Positions 54,430-64,000 of a stretch of DNA of 64,000 bases are shown here, piece by piece. A program made the translations under genes and the position numbers. A model generated the notes under the pieces. The model was not told where the DNA came from. It did not search any database and saw nothing but the letters and a program-made list of their open reading frames with translations. This DNA comes from Gracilaria gracilis (lineage: Eukaryota; Rhodophyta; Florideophyceae; Gracilariales; Gracilariaceae), in contig JARGSG010000116.1 of the NCBI GenBank assembly GCA_030374805.1, positions 62,001 through 126,000 of the forward strand, given 5' to 3'. Within the stretch, counting starts at the first letter, position 1. Each line of letters starts with the position of its first letter.

Positions 54430-57400
54430 TTACGTTCTTCTTATTACACCTTGAAGTATGGAATTCTGGAAATTATCGTCATCGTAGCGAGATGGATCAA
54501 GATAATACTTTCTACCATCCAAGTCAAGGAACCCAATTACTCGTTGAAGGCATGTGACATGCTCTGTGGTGGCATTACCACGGTCTTTCTTCTCTGATTA
54601 CAAGAGGTCAAACGCCTGATCTTCCACCAGGTTCAACTCCCATTTTACATCTACGAACACCGCTGTGATCTTAAATCTACCGACTTCAACCACAACCTCA
54701 ATAATGCCATGAACAACGCCGTATTATAAATGCCAAATATCAATATGATCTTCATTAGATTGTGAAAAACGGGAGCTCATGGAGTTCTCAGGGGCAAAAT
54801 GAGCAGCAACGTAGTACTTCTGTCGCGTCTGATGCCAAGAACTCTTCGATCTCAAATCATGGTATTTGAGGTTCTCTACTTTGAAGTGATGAGAATCCTT
54901 GGTTACGGTTGCAGTTCTGAATTCTTTGGTAGAGGAGATGCGAGGAGTGTTCATGTCTGAGGGAAAATTGTCTGCGAGAAACTTTCTCACAGCACGACTC
55001 TGCTCGTTGTTGAGCGCCATCGACGACAACCCAGCCCCGTGGTAGATAGCACCAGTATGGAACTCCGCATTAGCCTGAGAAAAGCTAAAATGACTTTGCG
55101 TTGGAAACTTCAGGACATTCGGCACAGATTCATGAAGGGCGTCAACCAATGTCTTTCCATCATTTGTAAGTTTGAGAGCAAACAACTTAAAGTTCTTGTG
55201 GAAGAAATGCGATGGAAAGTTTGAAGTCTGTTGCACAAGTTTTCTGATCTCCCCCAGTAGTCTCTCTAGCAGGAACCGTGAGGTGATCGGAAGGGGACCG
55301 CATTGTTGGAGCAGCTCTGGCAGATGTAACATGGTGTGTGTTGTCGGCGTAAGGCAGTAATGAAAAGATCTATCTGAGCAGAAGAAACGCAAAAACCTTG
55401 CATAGCATTCCTCAACCACTCTTGTCAGAATCCGATGGCTGGCTGCGTCGCAGTTATAGCTGAAACACAAGGTAACCATCTGTCGAGTTTGGTTCCAAAG
55501 ACGCTTGATCTGTTTTTCTACACAGAAGCGGAGGAATACTGGGAGAAGGTACAAGTCCGAGTGGCGCTTCACGTCTTCCGCTTTGAATCTAGACAGGTGC
55601 TCTAACGATAGCGGTGCCCTTCCCCATGAACTTGGAATGCCATGTGTGCTGTTCTCCAGAGCACTGTTGATCAATTCGAGCTTTTGCAACGGTATACAGT
55701 AACGCAAATCATGACCATACCGTTAATGTCTCGGATGAATTCCTGTCACAAGTCTTAAAACTTGTTTGGTCCACCCAAGTAGCACCAAATCCATCACGTG
55801 GTAGGGGAAGGAAAACACAAAGTCGACAGACAATTGTGCCATACATGAAGATCTTTTGATACCCGATTTTTTGATAATCTTCGTTTTGCTTCTTTCGTTA
55901 GTTCTATTGCAACTCAATGCTTTCCATATTGTACCAACTTCAGAACCTTCTCGTTTTTCAATGCATTCTGTTTTGATCATATCCCGACTATTTTATTCAG
56001 CCCGACGCCGAAGGGAATTCATCAACAACGAATGGTCTTCTAGAACAGCGCACAAGCATGATCATTCTTTCACTTTAACTTTCTTCTTCTTGCAAAACGG
56101 CAGAACACTTTTCTCGTATGGCCAACGTATCCGAGAACCTTAGATGCTGCCGGCCAGTTCGCAGTGAAAAACAAAACGTATACCTGAAGCGTTCTTATTT
56201 TTCCGTCATGGCAAACCGCTGGCACTTCTTCCTCCAGGGTTTTCAGATCCAAGATAATTTCATTCATAAAGGTGTCAAAGTACTCAGGACTATGGGAAGA
56301 AGGAACAACCGCGTTTATAATGCAGTTCGAAGCCTGGCTTCGTTTTCTTGGATTGTAGTTCAGAACTGTGGATACTATAGGCCAAACGGATTTTAGAGTA
56401 CCCCTCCGATTCTTGGTACACTCGAAACCATCCGAAGAGAGAGTGAGAAAAACAAAAAGTTCATTGCTTTCGGCATTCCAGCTCTGAAGGCGTTCTGCAT
56501 GCTGTCTCAAAAACTTTTCTCCGTGGTAGTAGTCGTCATCCCTACTATCAAAAAGATGGCACGCTAAGCACTTCTTTGCTCTAATACTACAGCTAATCAA
56601 CTTTTGCAATGAATTTGGAGCCCAACACAATGCCTTCAATGCTGATGATGGTTTTAGAAACCAGAACTTATGCTTGCTGGCAGGCAGCGGATTGTTGCAG
56701 ATTGGGCATTCTCGGGCAGATCTGAGCTTCCCAGAGTGAGTTACATGTCCATTGACACACATTCTGACGTTTGTCTTCTCAATATGAGCTTTTTGTACTC
56801 CCTACGTTATCAGGGATCTATATGAAAAATTCGAATCGATTGGGGGTACTCTCAGCAATCTTTCAATTCCGTTCTGCGATACATTGGAAATTTCTGCATT
56901 GTACAGAAAGGCCGCTAATCATTTATATTCTGATTGTTTTGCAGACTTTTGTTCATCGAAACTCGTAGATGTCCGTGAAAGAGTGGAACTTAAATGATCA
57001 GAAGATTGGAGAATAGAAGTGAAGCTTCCATTATTTATTGACTTGGGTCCAGTGCTAGACAAAGCATAGGCGCACTGCGGTATATCCTCTCCACCATATG
57101 AATTTGAGCACGTTCTTTATTGCTCTCCGAACCATTTAATGCCTGGTTAGAAACTCCAACTGCAGGAACATCAAGAAAGTGATGATCTGGATATGGTAAG
57201 CTTTCAGAGCTACCGTCAAATTGCGCGGTTGGATCTTAGATATTCTTATTCCGCAAAATTTCTGCATCACCTTGATTACCTGCAGTTCTCATGATGGGCG
57301 TCATTCTTAATGAAGCATCAACAGCGTTTGCCTCTGAATTTGGGTATCTCTCATAGGTTGGTATGTCCATTCCAATGTCTTCGGATTCATTGAACATGTT

Positions 57401-57451
57401 TCTCTCGTACATGGATATTTCCCATCGATATCTCCTTCTACTTTGTCCCAT
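54430..57451 (-). pseudogene. CACTA-superfamily transposase, second member, degraded
   Basis: It starts MGQSRRRYRWEISMYERN (57451), matching the basic N-terminus of the 27869 transposase. Parts follow in several frames: zinc-ribbon-like CVNGHVTHSGKLRSARECPI (56070-56762) with LTLSSDGFECTKNRRG and GYVGHTRKVFCRF; then FSFPYHVMDLVLLGWTKQVL (55723-55980); the C-terminal half (54724-55707); and a C-terminus HVTCLQRVIGFLDLDGRKYY ending at TAA 54430. The D-x-M-H site reads Y-H-V-M-D, so a key histidine and aspartate have changed. Frameshifts near 56070, 55720 and 54720 and the N-terminal gap make it non-functional. Confidence 0.75.
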
Positions 57452-58215
57452 CTTCGTTGACGCCTGTTGGAAACTGGAAGAAAGCGGTACAGTCAAGAAT
57501 CTTTCACTAGGCTTTGGATTGAAAAGTGCAGAGGTTACCTAATGGCCGTTCACGCCGCTGTCCATTAATTGTAGTTACGGGCACCGGGGGTATTTCGTCT
57601 CTACGAGATGCTCCGATGCAAAATCAAAAGTAGGAAATACTTACCCAAAGTTGAAACTTGAGAATTGTTTTGGCCTCTGAATGTTGTCCTCACTTCGTGC
57701 TTTCACTTCACTTGGAGATTGTACTTCAGTGCGAAAGAACCTCACACCATCTCATCCTCTAATCAGACCACATTCTGCGCGTCTTGGATTTCATCAAGCT
57801 TTCTCTCCTGTCTGAGACGTCACAACTTCTCCAACTCGCTGAGCTGCCCTCTGATTGAACTTCAACATGCACTTCGGATTTCCAAGACTTCATCCATTCT
57901 GCTCAGGTATGCATATGAAAACCCAGTTTTGGACGACCGAATTGCAGACTATTAACCATCATGATGTAATGTTTCTCGTGCCAGAGCGTTGAGTGTCATA
58001 TTGAATTCAACATGAGTTTGCGAACTTTACACAGGGTCACCGCCGATAGTACCGTGCAGTCAGAGAGTCGCGCTGTTCCTTAACAGTCACTTCAGGCATC
58101 GAACCAGGCGAGAGGAGCAGGCCAGCCTGATTCTGGTCAAGGTACATTAACTGGTTATGATATCCTTCACTGAAGCTCACTTCCCGCGAACTCCGTCAAG
58201 ATACTAACAGCTTCC
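57452..58215. promoter_or_regulatory. Divergent region of the second two-gene element
   Basis: It lies between the degraded transposase and its divergent accessory gene, mirroring 27159-27868. The first part of the accessory gene may lie within it, but I could not find its start. Confidence 0.3.
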
Positions 58216-59393
58216 ATGAAGAGATGTTTCAGAGATTCGGAACGGCCTGGGGTTCTCACTGGCACTACCATCTCTGCGAGGGCTCTTTTCAATCGATTGT
58301 ATCAGGATAAGATGGGACGTGACTCGGAATCTATGGAGGATGAGTATCCCATATACACCACGATGGTAAACGCTATCAAAGATGACATTCGTTCATTTCT
58401 TTGTCATCAACTTGGGATCAAACGTGGCACCCGCACCTACAGCTCAGTGCGTAAAGACTTTTTGTCTCAGATTATGAATTTTAATCGTAAGCTTCTGGAA
58501 ACTTATCCTGTTTTGTCTGCTGCACAAAGGGGATGGGTTTTATATGAATTCTTAAAGGAAGCCATGCAAAGAGATAAGAAGGCGGCAGCGGAGGCACGCA
58601 AGCGCGAGAACAAGAAGAAGAATGCAACATTTGCGGAAGAAACCCATGCAAATCATGCGAATGATCAAGATCCATCTCAATTTTCAACTGGCTGTGACTG
58701 CTTTGTATCCGAAGAACACAATCAGTCCATGGATGCGAAGAGCGGTTTCGAGATTCCAATGGTTGTGATGCAGAGGGTGAGCACAGTGAAATAGTTTCAC
58801 CGCTTGTAACAAAATGTACCCCTGTACACAAGTCACTGGCAGCCTTTGATAAGGATGGTGGCTATGATTCCGAATATGACAATAATGATAGAGATGATAT
58901 GCCGAAAAGCGATATTGAGAGTGCCGTTCATGAACATGACACAGACTTAGAAGCATATGATGGCGACAGTACTGCACTCAATCATCGGTTGCAATCTGTG
59001 GCACCGAGTATGATGCAAGGGATAGCTGCTACTCGAGCTCAAATCAACAACCGAAATACGAAGAGTTTGGGAAAGCCGGTCACGAAGACGATCAGTCACA
59101 AAAGAATCGGAAGGAAGGCCAATACGGAAGATGAGAACAGATCAAAAATCCCGTCCCGATTTCGCCCAAACTTGGAAATGAAGAAACCGAGAAGGGCCCC
59201 GCGGCGAATGGTGGTTCCAAACATTGAGACGGATGATGGGCACGATAGGTCTGGTACCCATATTCAGAGCACCTGTAGTAGACTGCTTACGAGCGGAACA
59301 GGAAAGAGTCTTCGTGGATCACGTAAGCGTCGCCCCAAGAATCCAAAGAAGATGAGTATTCAATCTGAACGTCCTACGGAACGCGACGGATAG
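58216..59393 (+). pseudogene. Accessory protein of CACTA-like element, second member
   Basis: The conserved domain (TISARALFNRLYQDKMGRDS; MEDEYPIYTTMVNAIKDDIR; LGIKRGTRTYSSV; LLETYPVLSAAQRGW; LKEAMQRDKKAAAEA) aligns along its length with the gene at 25889-27158. A TAG and frame change near 58794 are followed by a basic tail in a new frame (58899-59393, ending ...KNPKKMSIQSERPTERDG). The N-terminus is missing or decayed. Conservation of this domain between two divergent members marks it as a genuine transposon protein. Confidence 0.65.
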
Positions 59394-60250
59394 GATACCC
59401 GGTGAATAATCTCGACAAAACTAAGATGCGGTTCTGCGATTCTGAGCGGTGGCAGTACTTTGAGTTCTACCCAAATGGTACCGTAGATCTACGAAGAGCT
59501 GGGATGTTTGTGTTACAAGTTTGCATCATTGGTTGGTAAGAGTCCGGCCATTGAAGTTTTCATGTCATCTCAGTTAATAAACGACCGTGATACGGCATCG
59601 CGTACAAGCACCGTGTGCGATAAGGTAGCTATTTGATACTTTTTGCATCACTGTTAGTGCTACAAAGGTCTACGTTACGAGCTTTTTTTCATGCGAAAGA
59701 AGTACGTGTACCCCATTTTCAGGTCGTTGAAAGCCAATAGATTGGAACATTTAGGTACATATATCGAGCCCCGAAAGGCCTACCACTTGTACGAGACGCG
59801 GTCATATATCATGACACATATCGTACTTACAACGTTCTCTTCTCATCAGCATATGGTATCTAAACACGCCACAATTAGACCGAAATATGGTCCAAATTCG
59901 GGCACTATCTGGTTCATGCAAAGAGACCCATACATGTACGAATGTGCATCAAAGGGCACGGCCCTGGTCACATTTGGGTCTCATTTTGAACAAAACTATT
60001 TCCCTTCTCATCCACTATTGGGACTTCTAACGAGGACAATATTGGCCCATCTCTGGGTCCTCTATTGACATTCTGAATGGGGCCTCCTCTCGCCCACGTG
60101 TATGGGAACTTTTAAGGCCATATTTTGGCCGTTTCATGCCCGTTTTCCGTGCACATTTTCAAGCATTATTTAGGAACCATTTTGGCCCTATCCCGTTCAT
60201 ACTTGGGCTATTCATGCTCACAGGGGAAGTTGCTGACCAAGACCCGAAAG
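59394..60250. repeat. Intergenic; degenerate GGCC/GTAC-rich array (59700-60240)
   Basis: No gene. From ~59700 the sequence shows the same texture as 25031-25640 (GGCC, GTAC and GGGCC-type words at irregular ~30-bp intervals). It adjoins the protease end of the gypsy remnant. Confidence 0.4.
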
Positions 60251-60284
60251 GGACGACGTGGCAAGGTGTTAATGACTCCGTTTG

Positions 60285-60850
60285 TTATGAACGAAAGGTC
60301 TTGTGATAACGTTTTGGGATGGTTTTGCAAGAACACCAGTCCCGAGGTTTCGCATGTAGCGAGAGCTTCCTGTTGGGCCATGGGTGGTATACATATCGTC
60401 TGAACGAGTCGAACCCTTTTGGAGAGTGTCGTTCGAGGAAGTTGGTCGCCCGTTTTTTGTCTCCAGCTGGGCCATGGAAAGCGCTAACTATCGCCACTGG
60501 TGGTGACCCATGGAGAGCTACCTTGCGTTCGCGGGGGTAGATGGCGCGGACATGAAGGTCGATAAACGAGGTTCCCAAAATGGCACCAGCAGGTAGGTTG
60601 GTGGCAACGAAGAATGGGACGCGTTGGACTAATTTTCTAGACGGGTGCGAAGGGTGATGGGTCCCAGAATTAGTATGGGTTCTTAGAAGTATTGAATACC
60701 CGTGGGGTCTTGCGGTTGTTCAGGTTAGATTCGTACCCGTGGGGGAGGTTCTTGGTATGGATGATACTCGGTCCTGCGCTAGTATCCAGTATGCCTAGGA
60801 GGGTTCTTGTGGTACGAGGCGTGAGTCCAGTTTCCAATGGATTTTGTAAT
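60285..60850 (-). pseudogene. Retrotransposon aspartic protease remnant
   Basis: In a frame near 60790 the sequence reads LGILDTSAGPSIIHTKNLPH. This is the D-T/S-x-G-type active-site region of retropepsins (S-A replacing the usual G-A). Further on, in another frame, FFVATNLPAGAILGTSFIDL gives the LG-x-x-F-(I/L) segment of the fold. Retropepsin cleaves the Gag-Pol polyprotein. It follows Gag on the same strand, as expected for Ty3/gypsy, but frames are broken repeatedly and no reverse transcriptase follows. Confidence 0.6.
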
Positions 60851-63086
60851 ACTCCCGCGTCATGACGAAAACGTCACCGAGATCGGTGTTTTCGGGCGCC
60901 GAGTTCGGGGGAGAATTATCGGATTGCGCTTTCGAAGAGTCCCTCTGCGGGTCAGGCTCTAATGGAACCCGTGGGGTGAGGCTCGGATCTCGTGAGGAAG
61001 ACATGGCCTCTACGATTCTTCGGTTTCGTTTCCTTGCGGGTTCTCTGGTGTGTTTTCACCCGGTTGGGAATTTTCAAAAGTGAAGACCCGGTTAACTTGC
61101 TGAGGACGCTGTGGAGTTAAAGAAGCACATTCTTGAGAGATGGGTCTCGGCTGGGCCGTCGGGCTCCCTAGCGTGGCGGGTTGGAGGGGCTGTTGATTAC
61201 CAAAGCGGGGCCGCTGGTTTCCTTTTGGCTTTGGTTAGTAGTAACCTTCAGAAACGCGCTGGTGGTAGTTTGAATCTCGAAACTGCAACAGGGTGTTACG
61301 GTACTCGAGAGGGAGCCATTCGCAGCATGGGCGTGAGGTGGATAAACAAATATGGCATGGTGCCACTTTGTTCACCGAAGTCGGTGCCGAACAATACGAA
61401 GACGGTGTTTATTGTGCCGTATGTGTCTCTCTTGGGGGTTTCTGCTGGTAGCGAAGATCCTGAGGAGGTTGTATCGTTGATGGCGTCGACGCGCCCGTGG
61501 AGGGAATTGAAAGGGAATGAGGGGAACGGAGGTTGGATAGCGAGGGCTAAAACGCCCTCATCTTCAAATCGTACACCCCAGTCTGGTCCGTCGGTGTCAG
61601 AGGAGACGCTGAGTGAGACCCGGCTGGGTTTGCTGCTTTTTACGGCTTCCAGTGTTTTGCAGTGCTTCTTACCACCCCGGTGGATATTGCCACGCCTTTC
61701 AGCGTAACTGATAAGCTGGCGGAAGACCACTTTGGGATGTGCAGAGGAATAAATACGGACACTGGTCCTGGTTGCAGGTAGTAATCCCTCGACGAAGAGA
61801 GCTTTCAACCGTGCCTCTGGGAATATGTTGCCCCATCGGATGTTATTAATCCACAACTGGTCCGCGAATTCGCGATCCGCCACCGATGAGCTCCGGCGGT
61901 ATGTGATTATATCGTGATAAGCCTCCGATAGGATATCGTCAGTGGCACAAACCTCGAGTAGGTAGTTGACCACTTCCGGGTAAGACGCGAGGAGTTCAGA
62001 GCTCCTAGAACTCATCGCCCTAGACTCGCTGGTGATCTTTGCGTTGATAGTATCCCTAGCGGGTGAGTCCAAGAAGAACTTTAATAGCCAGAGGGCTGCG
62101 CCCTCATGTACACCATTCTCGTTGCACGCGCTCTTGAACGTCGCTGGAAATCGTAGGACCAATATGGGATCCTTTCCCGAAAACTTCAAGGGCATTTCCA
62201 ACTGCATAAGTTTAGCATACTTGACCACAGCGCGGGCTACCGTAGAGTTTTAACGAGAACTTCGGTGATTGAGGCGATAGTGCCTAAAGTTCAGCACTTA
62301 CATAAATTCCCCGTCAATGGGTCGTATGCGATGTAAGTGCGATATTTCCACTTCGAGGTCGGAGTCTTCCGAATCGCTCCCGTTCTGGTGTTCGTCTGAG
62401 CCAGACTGTAATTCGTCCGGGTCGGAAAAGCCACGGCCTTTATGGAGCGACTTTCTCCTGTTCCAACGTCGGTCTCGGGACTTTCCTATTCCCCCAGTGC
62501 CGCGACCCTTTCGGAAATCGCGACCGGTACTCTTCTGCTTCCCCGGGGGGTTGCCCAGATCGGGTCTATCAACGCTGGAGTCCCTGCTGGGTCTTGAATC
62601 TGCTTCATGCTGGGCAGGGATGGTAGGCGGCTGCCACACCAAAATGTCTGGTTGACGATTAACAAATTGCCCAAACCCATATTGGGTGAGCTGGAGAAGG
62701 CACTGTACCTCCGAATGAATACTGGTGGCGATAGTGCTGTCCAGAGCTCCAGAAACGGTCATTATTGAAGTAACCCGCTGGGTTAGGGTATCCAGCAAGC
62801 CCTCCACTTCAGCGCTGACCCGTGCAGGAATGCGTCGTTCGACCTCGAGGGTTACAGTCGACTCCACAAGGGGTCGCAGTGCTATGAGTAGACTCCCCGA
62901 AAGGGGCTGAGCAACGCTCTCGATTGGGCGTTGAGGGCTTCCCAGAAGGGGTTCGGGCGACACATCCACTGCGGTATGTGGTGTCGGAAGGGTGGCTTCG
63001 CGAGAGGCGTGCTGACGCACCGCCTCAAGACGGTTCCGAAGGTCGGTTGGTGTGGACTGCCGGAGTATTTGCTCCGGGTTGTCCAC
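60851..63086 (-). pseudogene. Ty3/gypsy-type Gag remnant
   Basis: It starts MDNPEQILRQSTPTDLRNRL (63086), with a Pro/Ser-rich and basic region (KGRGTGGIGKSRDRRWNRRK). An in-frame TAA at 62298-62300 and a second near 62249 follow. The same frame then gives the capsid-like part: MPLKFSGKDPILVL; LWLLKFFLDSPARDTINAKI; FADQLWINNIRWGNIFPEAR; LKALFVEGLLPATRTSVR (61296-62228). That is the usual Gag helical bundle pattern. A Gln-rich tail, with another TAA in a plausible Gln position near 61238, leads to the protease. No CCHC knuckle is visible. Confidence 0.65.
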
Positions 63087-63662
63087 AGGTGGTAGGATTC
63101 CCCCATGGGCACTTCAGGTGCTCGGAGCCCCTGAATTGGGAGCACGGAGCACTTTGTCAGTGCCGCTGTTCCATAGGGGTAGAGCTGGCCCAGCGTGTCC
63201 GCCAGAAGATTCATGAGGGGTAGCCATTACGGTAAACTGAGGCGATTTTCGTCCTGCTTGTGGCAAACGAATTCCAAAGATGGGCGTGTACTCAAAAACC
63301 CTGAAATGTAAACGACCTCAAAGTGGGTAGCAACAGTTCCCAGGTGAACTGTATGATCCACGAAAGGAAGTGCGAGTCCTAGATGGGGGGGCCCACTAAA
63401 TGAAATGTCGAGTTTGGAGAGAACCAATTACAACAGAAAGACCCAGGTGGAAGTTTCTAGGTCGGGAGACCAGTTTTAGTACAGCGACAGCTACGGCCGT
63501 TTACTATGTTTAAATTAGAAAGTAGTGTGCACAGTACCCAAGCGGGGACGGAGGAGCGTGCAGACGGACGCTAACAACGTGGCACGAGATAGGCGTGCAG
63601 CACCAGTAGTGACGGCAAAACGGCCCTATGGAAAACTAGAAGATGAAAATTCGGGTAAGGGG
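63087..63662. other. Upstream leader/LTR region of the gypsy remnant, no gene
   Basis: Sequence 5' of Gag on the minus strand with no convincing ORF. It probably contains the leader and part of an LTR, but no TG...CA boundary could be assigned. Confidence 0.35.
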
Positions 63663-63910
63663 TACTTGCGGTTTACCACTGTGAGCTCTGCCCAACGTGA
63701 GGTGCTTAAGTACATCTCCGAGGGCAATAGTCACGTGTCGAAAAGAAAAACAATATACCTATCAAGGGGTCCCGTAGGTGGTGGCCGACAAGTGTCACGG
63801 CCTTACACGTGGGGATCCCTGAGCTGCACCCATGTGCACAATAACTATCTAACTATCCTAATATGTGCCTATTGGGACAGTGCGTCCAATTGCACTACAC
63901 ACCTCCCCAC
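63663..63910 (+). repeat. Dispersed repeat, matches 11075-11330
   Basis: Near-identical to 11075-11330 from TACTTGCGGTTTACCAC to TTGCACTACA. Here it is continuous with GAAAATTCGGGTAAGGGG upstream, giving the uninterrupted version of the site where copy 1 inserted. Confidence 0.75.
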
Positions 63911-64000
63911 TCTCGAGATTACCGCAGAATGTCCTCACAAAATCACATAAAGCATCAATAGTGAAAGGGATGATACACAACTCAGCAACTGTTGGAGAAA

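Overview
The window looks like a repeat-dominated stretch of a eukaryotic nuclear genome. The few host genes are intron-poor, GC is moderate, and most of the DNA is nested, decaying transposons. Host proteins of the GT2-like/HtrL glycosyltransferase type, compact intronless genes and CACTA/Plavaka-type and Ty3/gypsy elements would fit a florideophyte red alga (Chondrus-like). That assignment is inference. The standard genetic code is assumed.

Region 1-11074 is the right part of a large DNA transposon (copy 1). On the minus strand it opens with a broken DNA methyltransferase gene (NPPYN motif first, AdoMet-binding motif last). Then come an array of ~75-bp perfect or near-perfect hairpins and a 122-bp tandem repeat. 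A broken plus-strand gene series follows, with a ParB/Srx-like segment, a SUMO-interacting-motif-like segment and a 2OG-Fe(II) dioxygenase-like segment. After it are a minus-strand ketopantoate-reductase-like gene, a divergent coiled-coil gene, and a terminal repeat ending at 11074. Copy 2 (12386-21565) and inverted copy 3 (46901-53343) carry both terminal inverted repeats (5'-CGTCGGTGTT[A/C]TCGG), subterminal GCTAGTTT motifs and apparent 2-bp target duplications. They share one internal deletion that removed the ParB/dioxygenase genes. They keep the reductase-like and coiled-coil genes and add a zinc-finger/Plavaka-like transposase N-terminal ORF at the other end. Copy 2 also holds a solo LTR (12721-13570, TSD GAAAC) whose empty site is visible in copy 3.

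Between and beyond these copies are: a GC-rich retroelement-like ORF split by copy 2; Ty3/gypsy integrase (23625-25030) and Gag/protease (60285-63086) remnants; and two members of a head-to-head, two-gene CACTA-like family. The first of these (25889-30696) is nearly intact and the second (54430-59393) is degraded. A pogo-type DDE element lies at 43171-45213. The host-gene island is ~32.0-42.6 kb. It holds a head-to-head pair of paralogous glycosyltransferase-like genes, an HtrL/YibB-like gene, an AhpD/CMD-like gene, a proteasome Rpn3/PSMD3 pseudogene fragment and an F-box-like gene.

Overall the most notable object is the large transposon family. Its fullest copy combines candidate DNA methylation, DNA-oxidation and ParB-like functions with an apparently captured metabolic-type reductase. 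A recurring oddity is that many broken genes keep their frame and are interrupted only by TAA/TAG/TGA codons at positions where Gln or Arg would fit.
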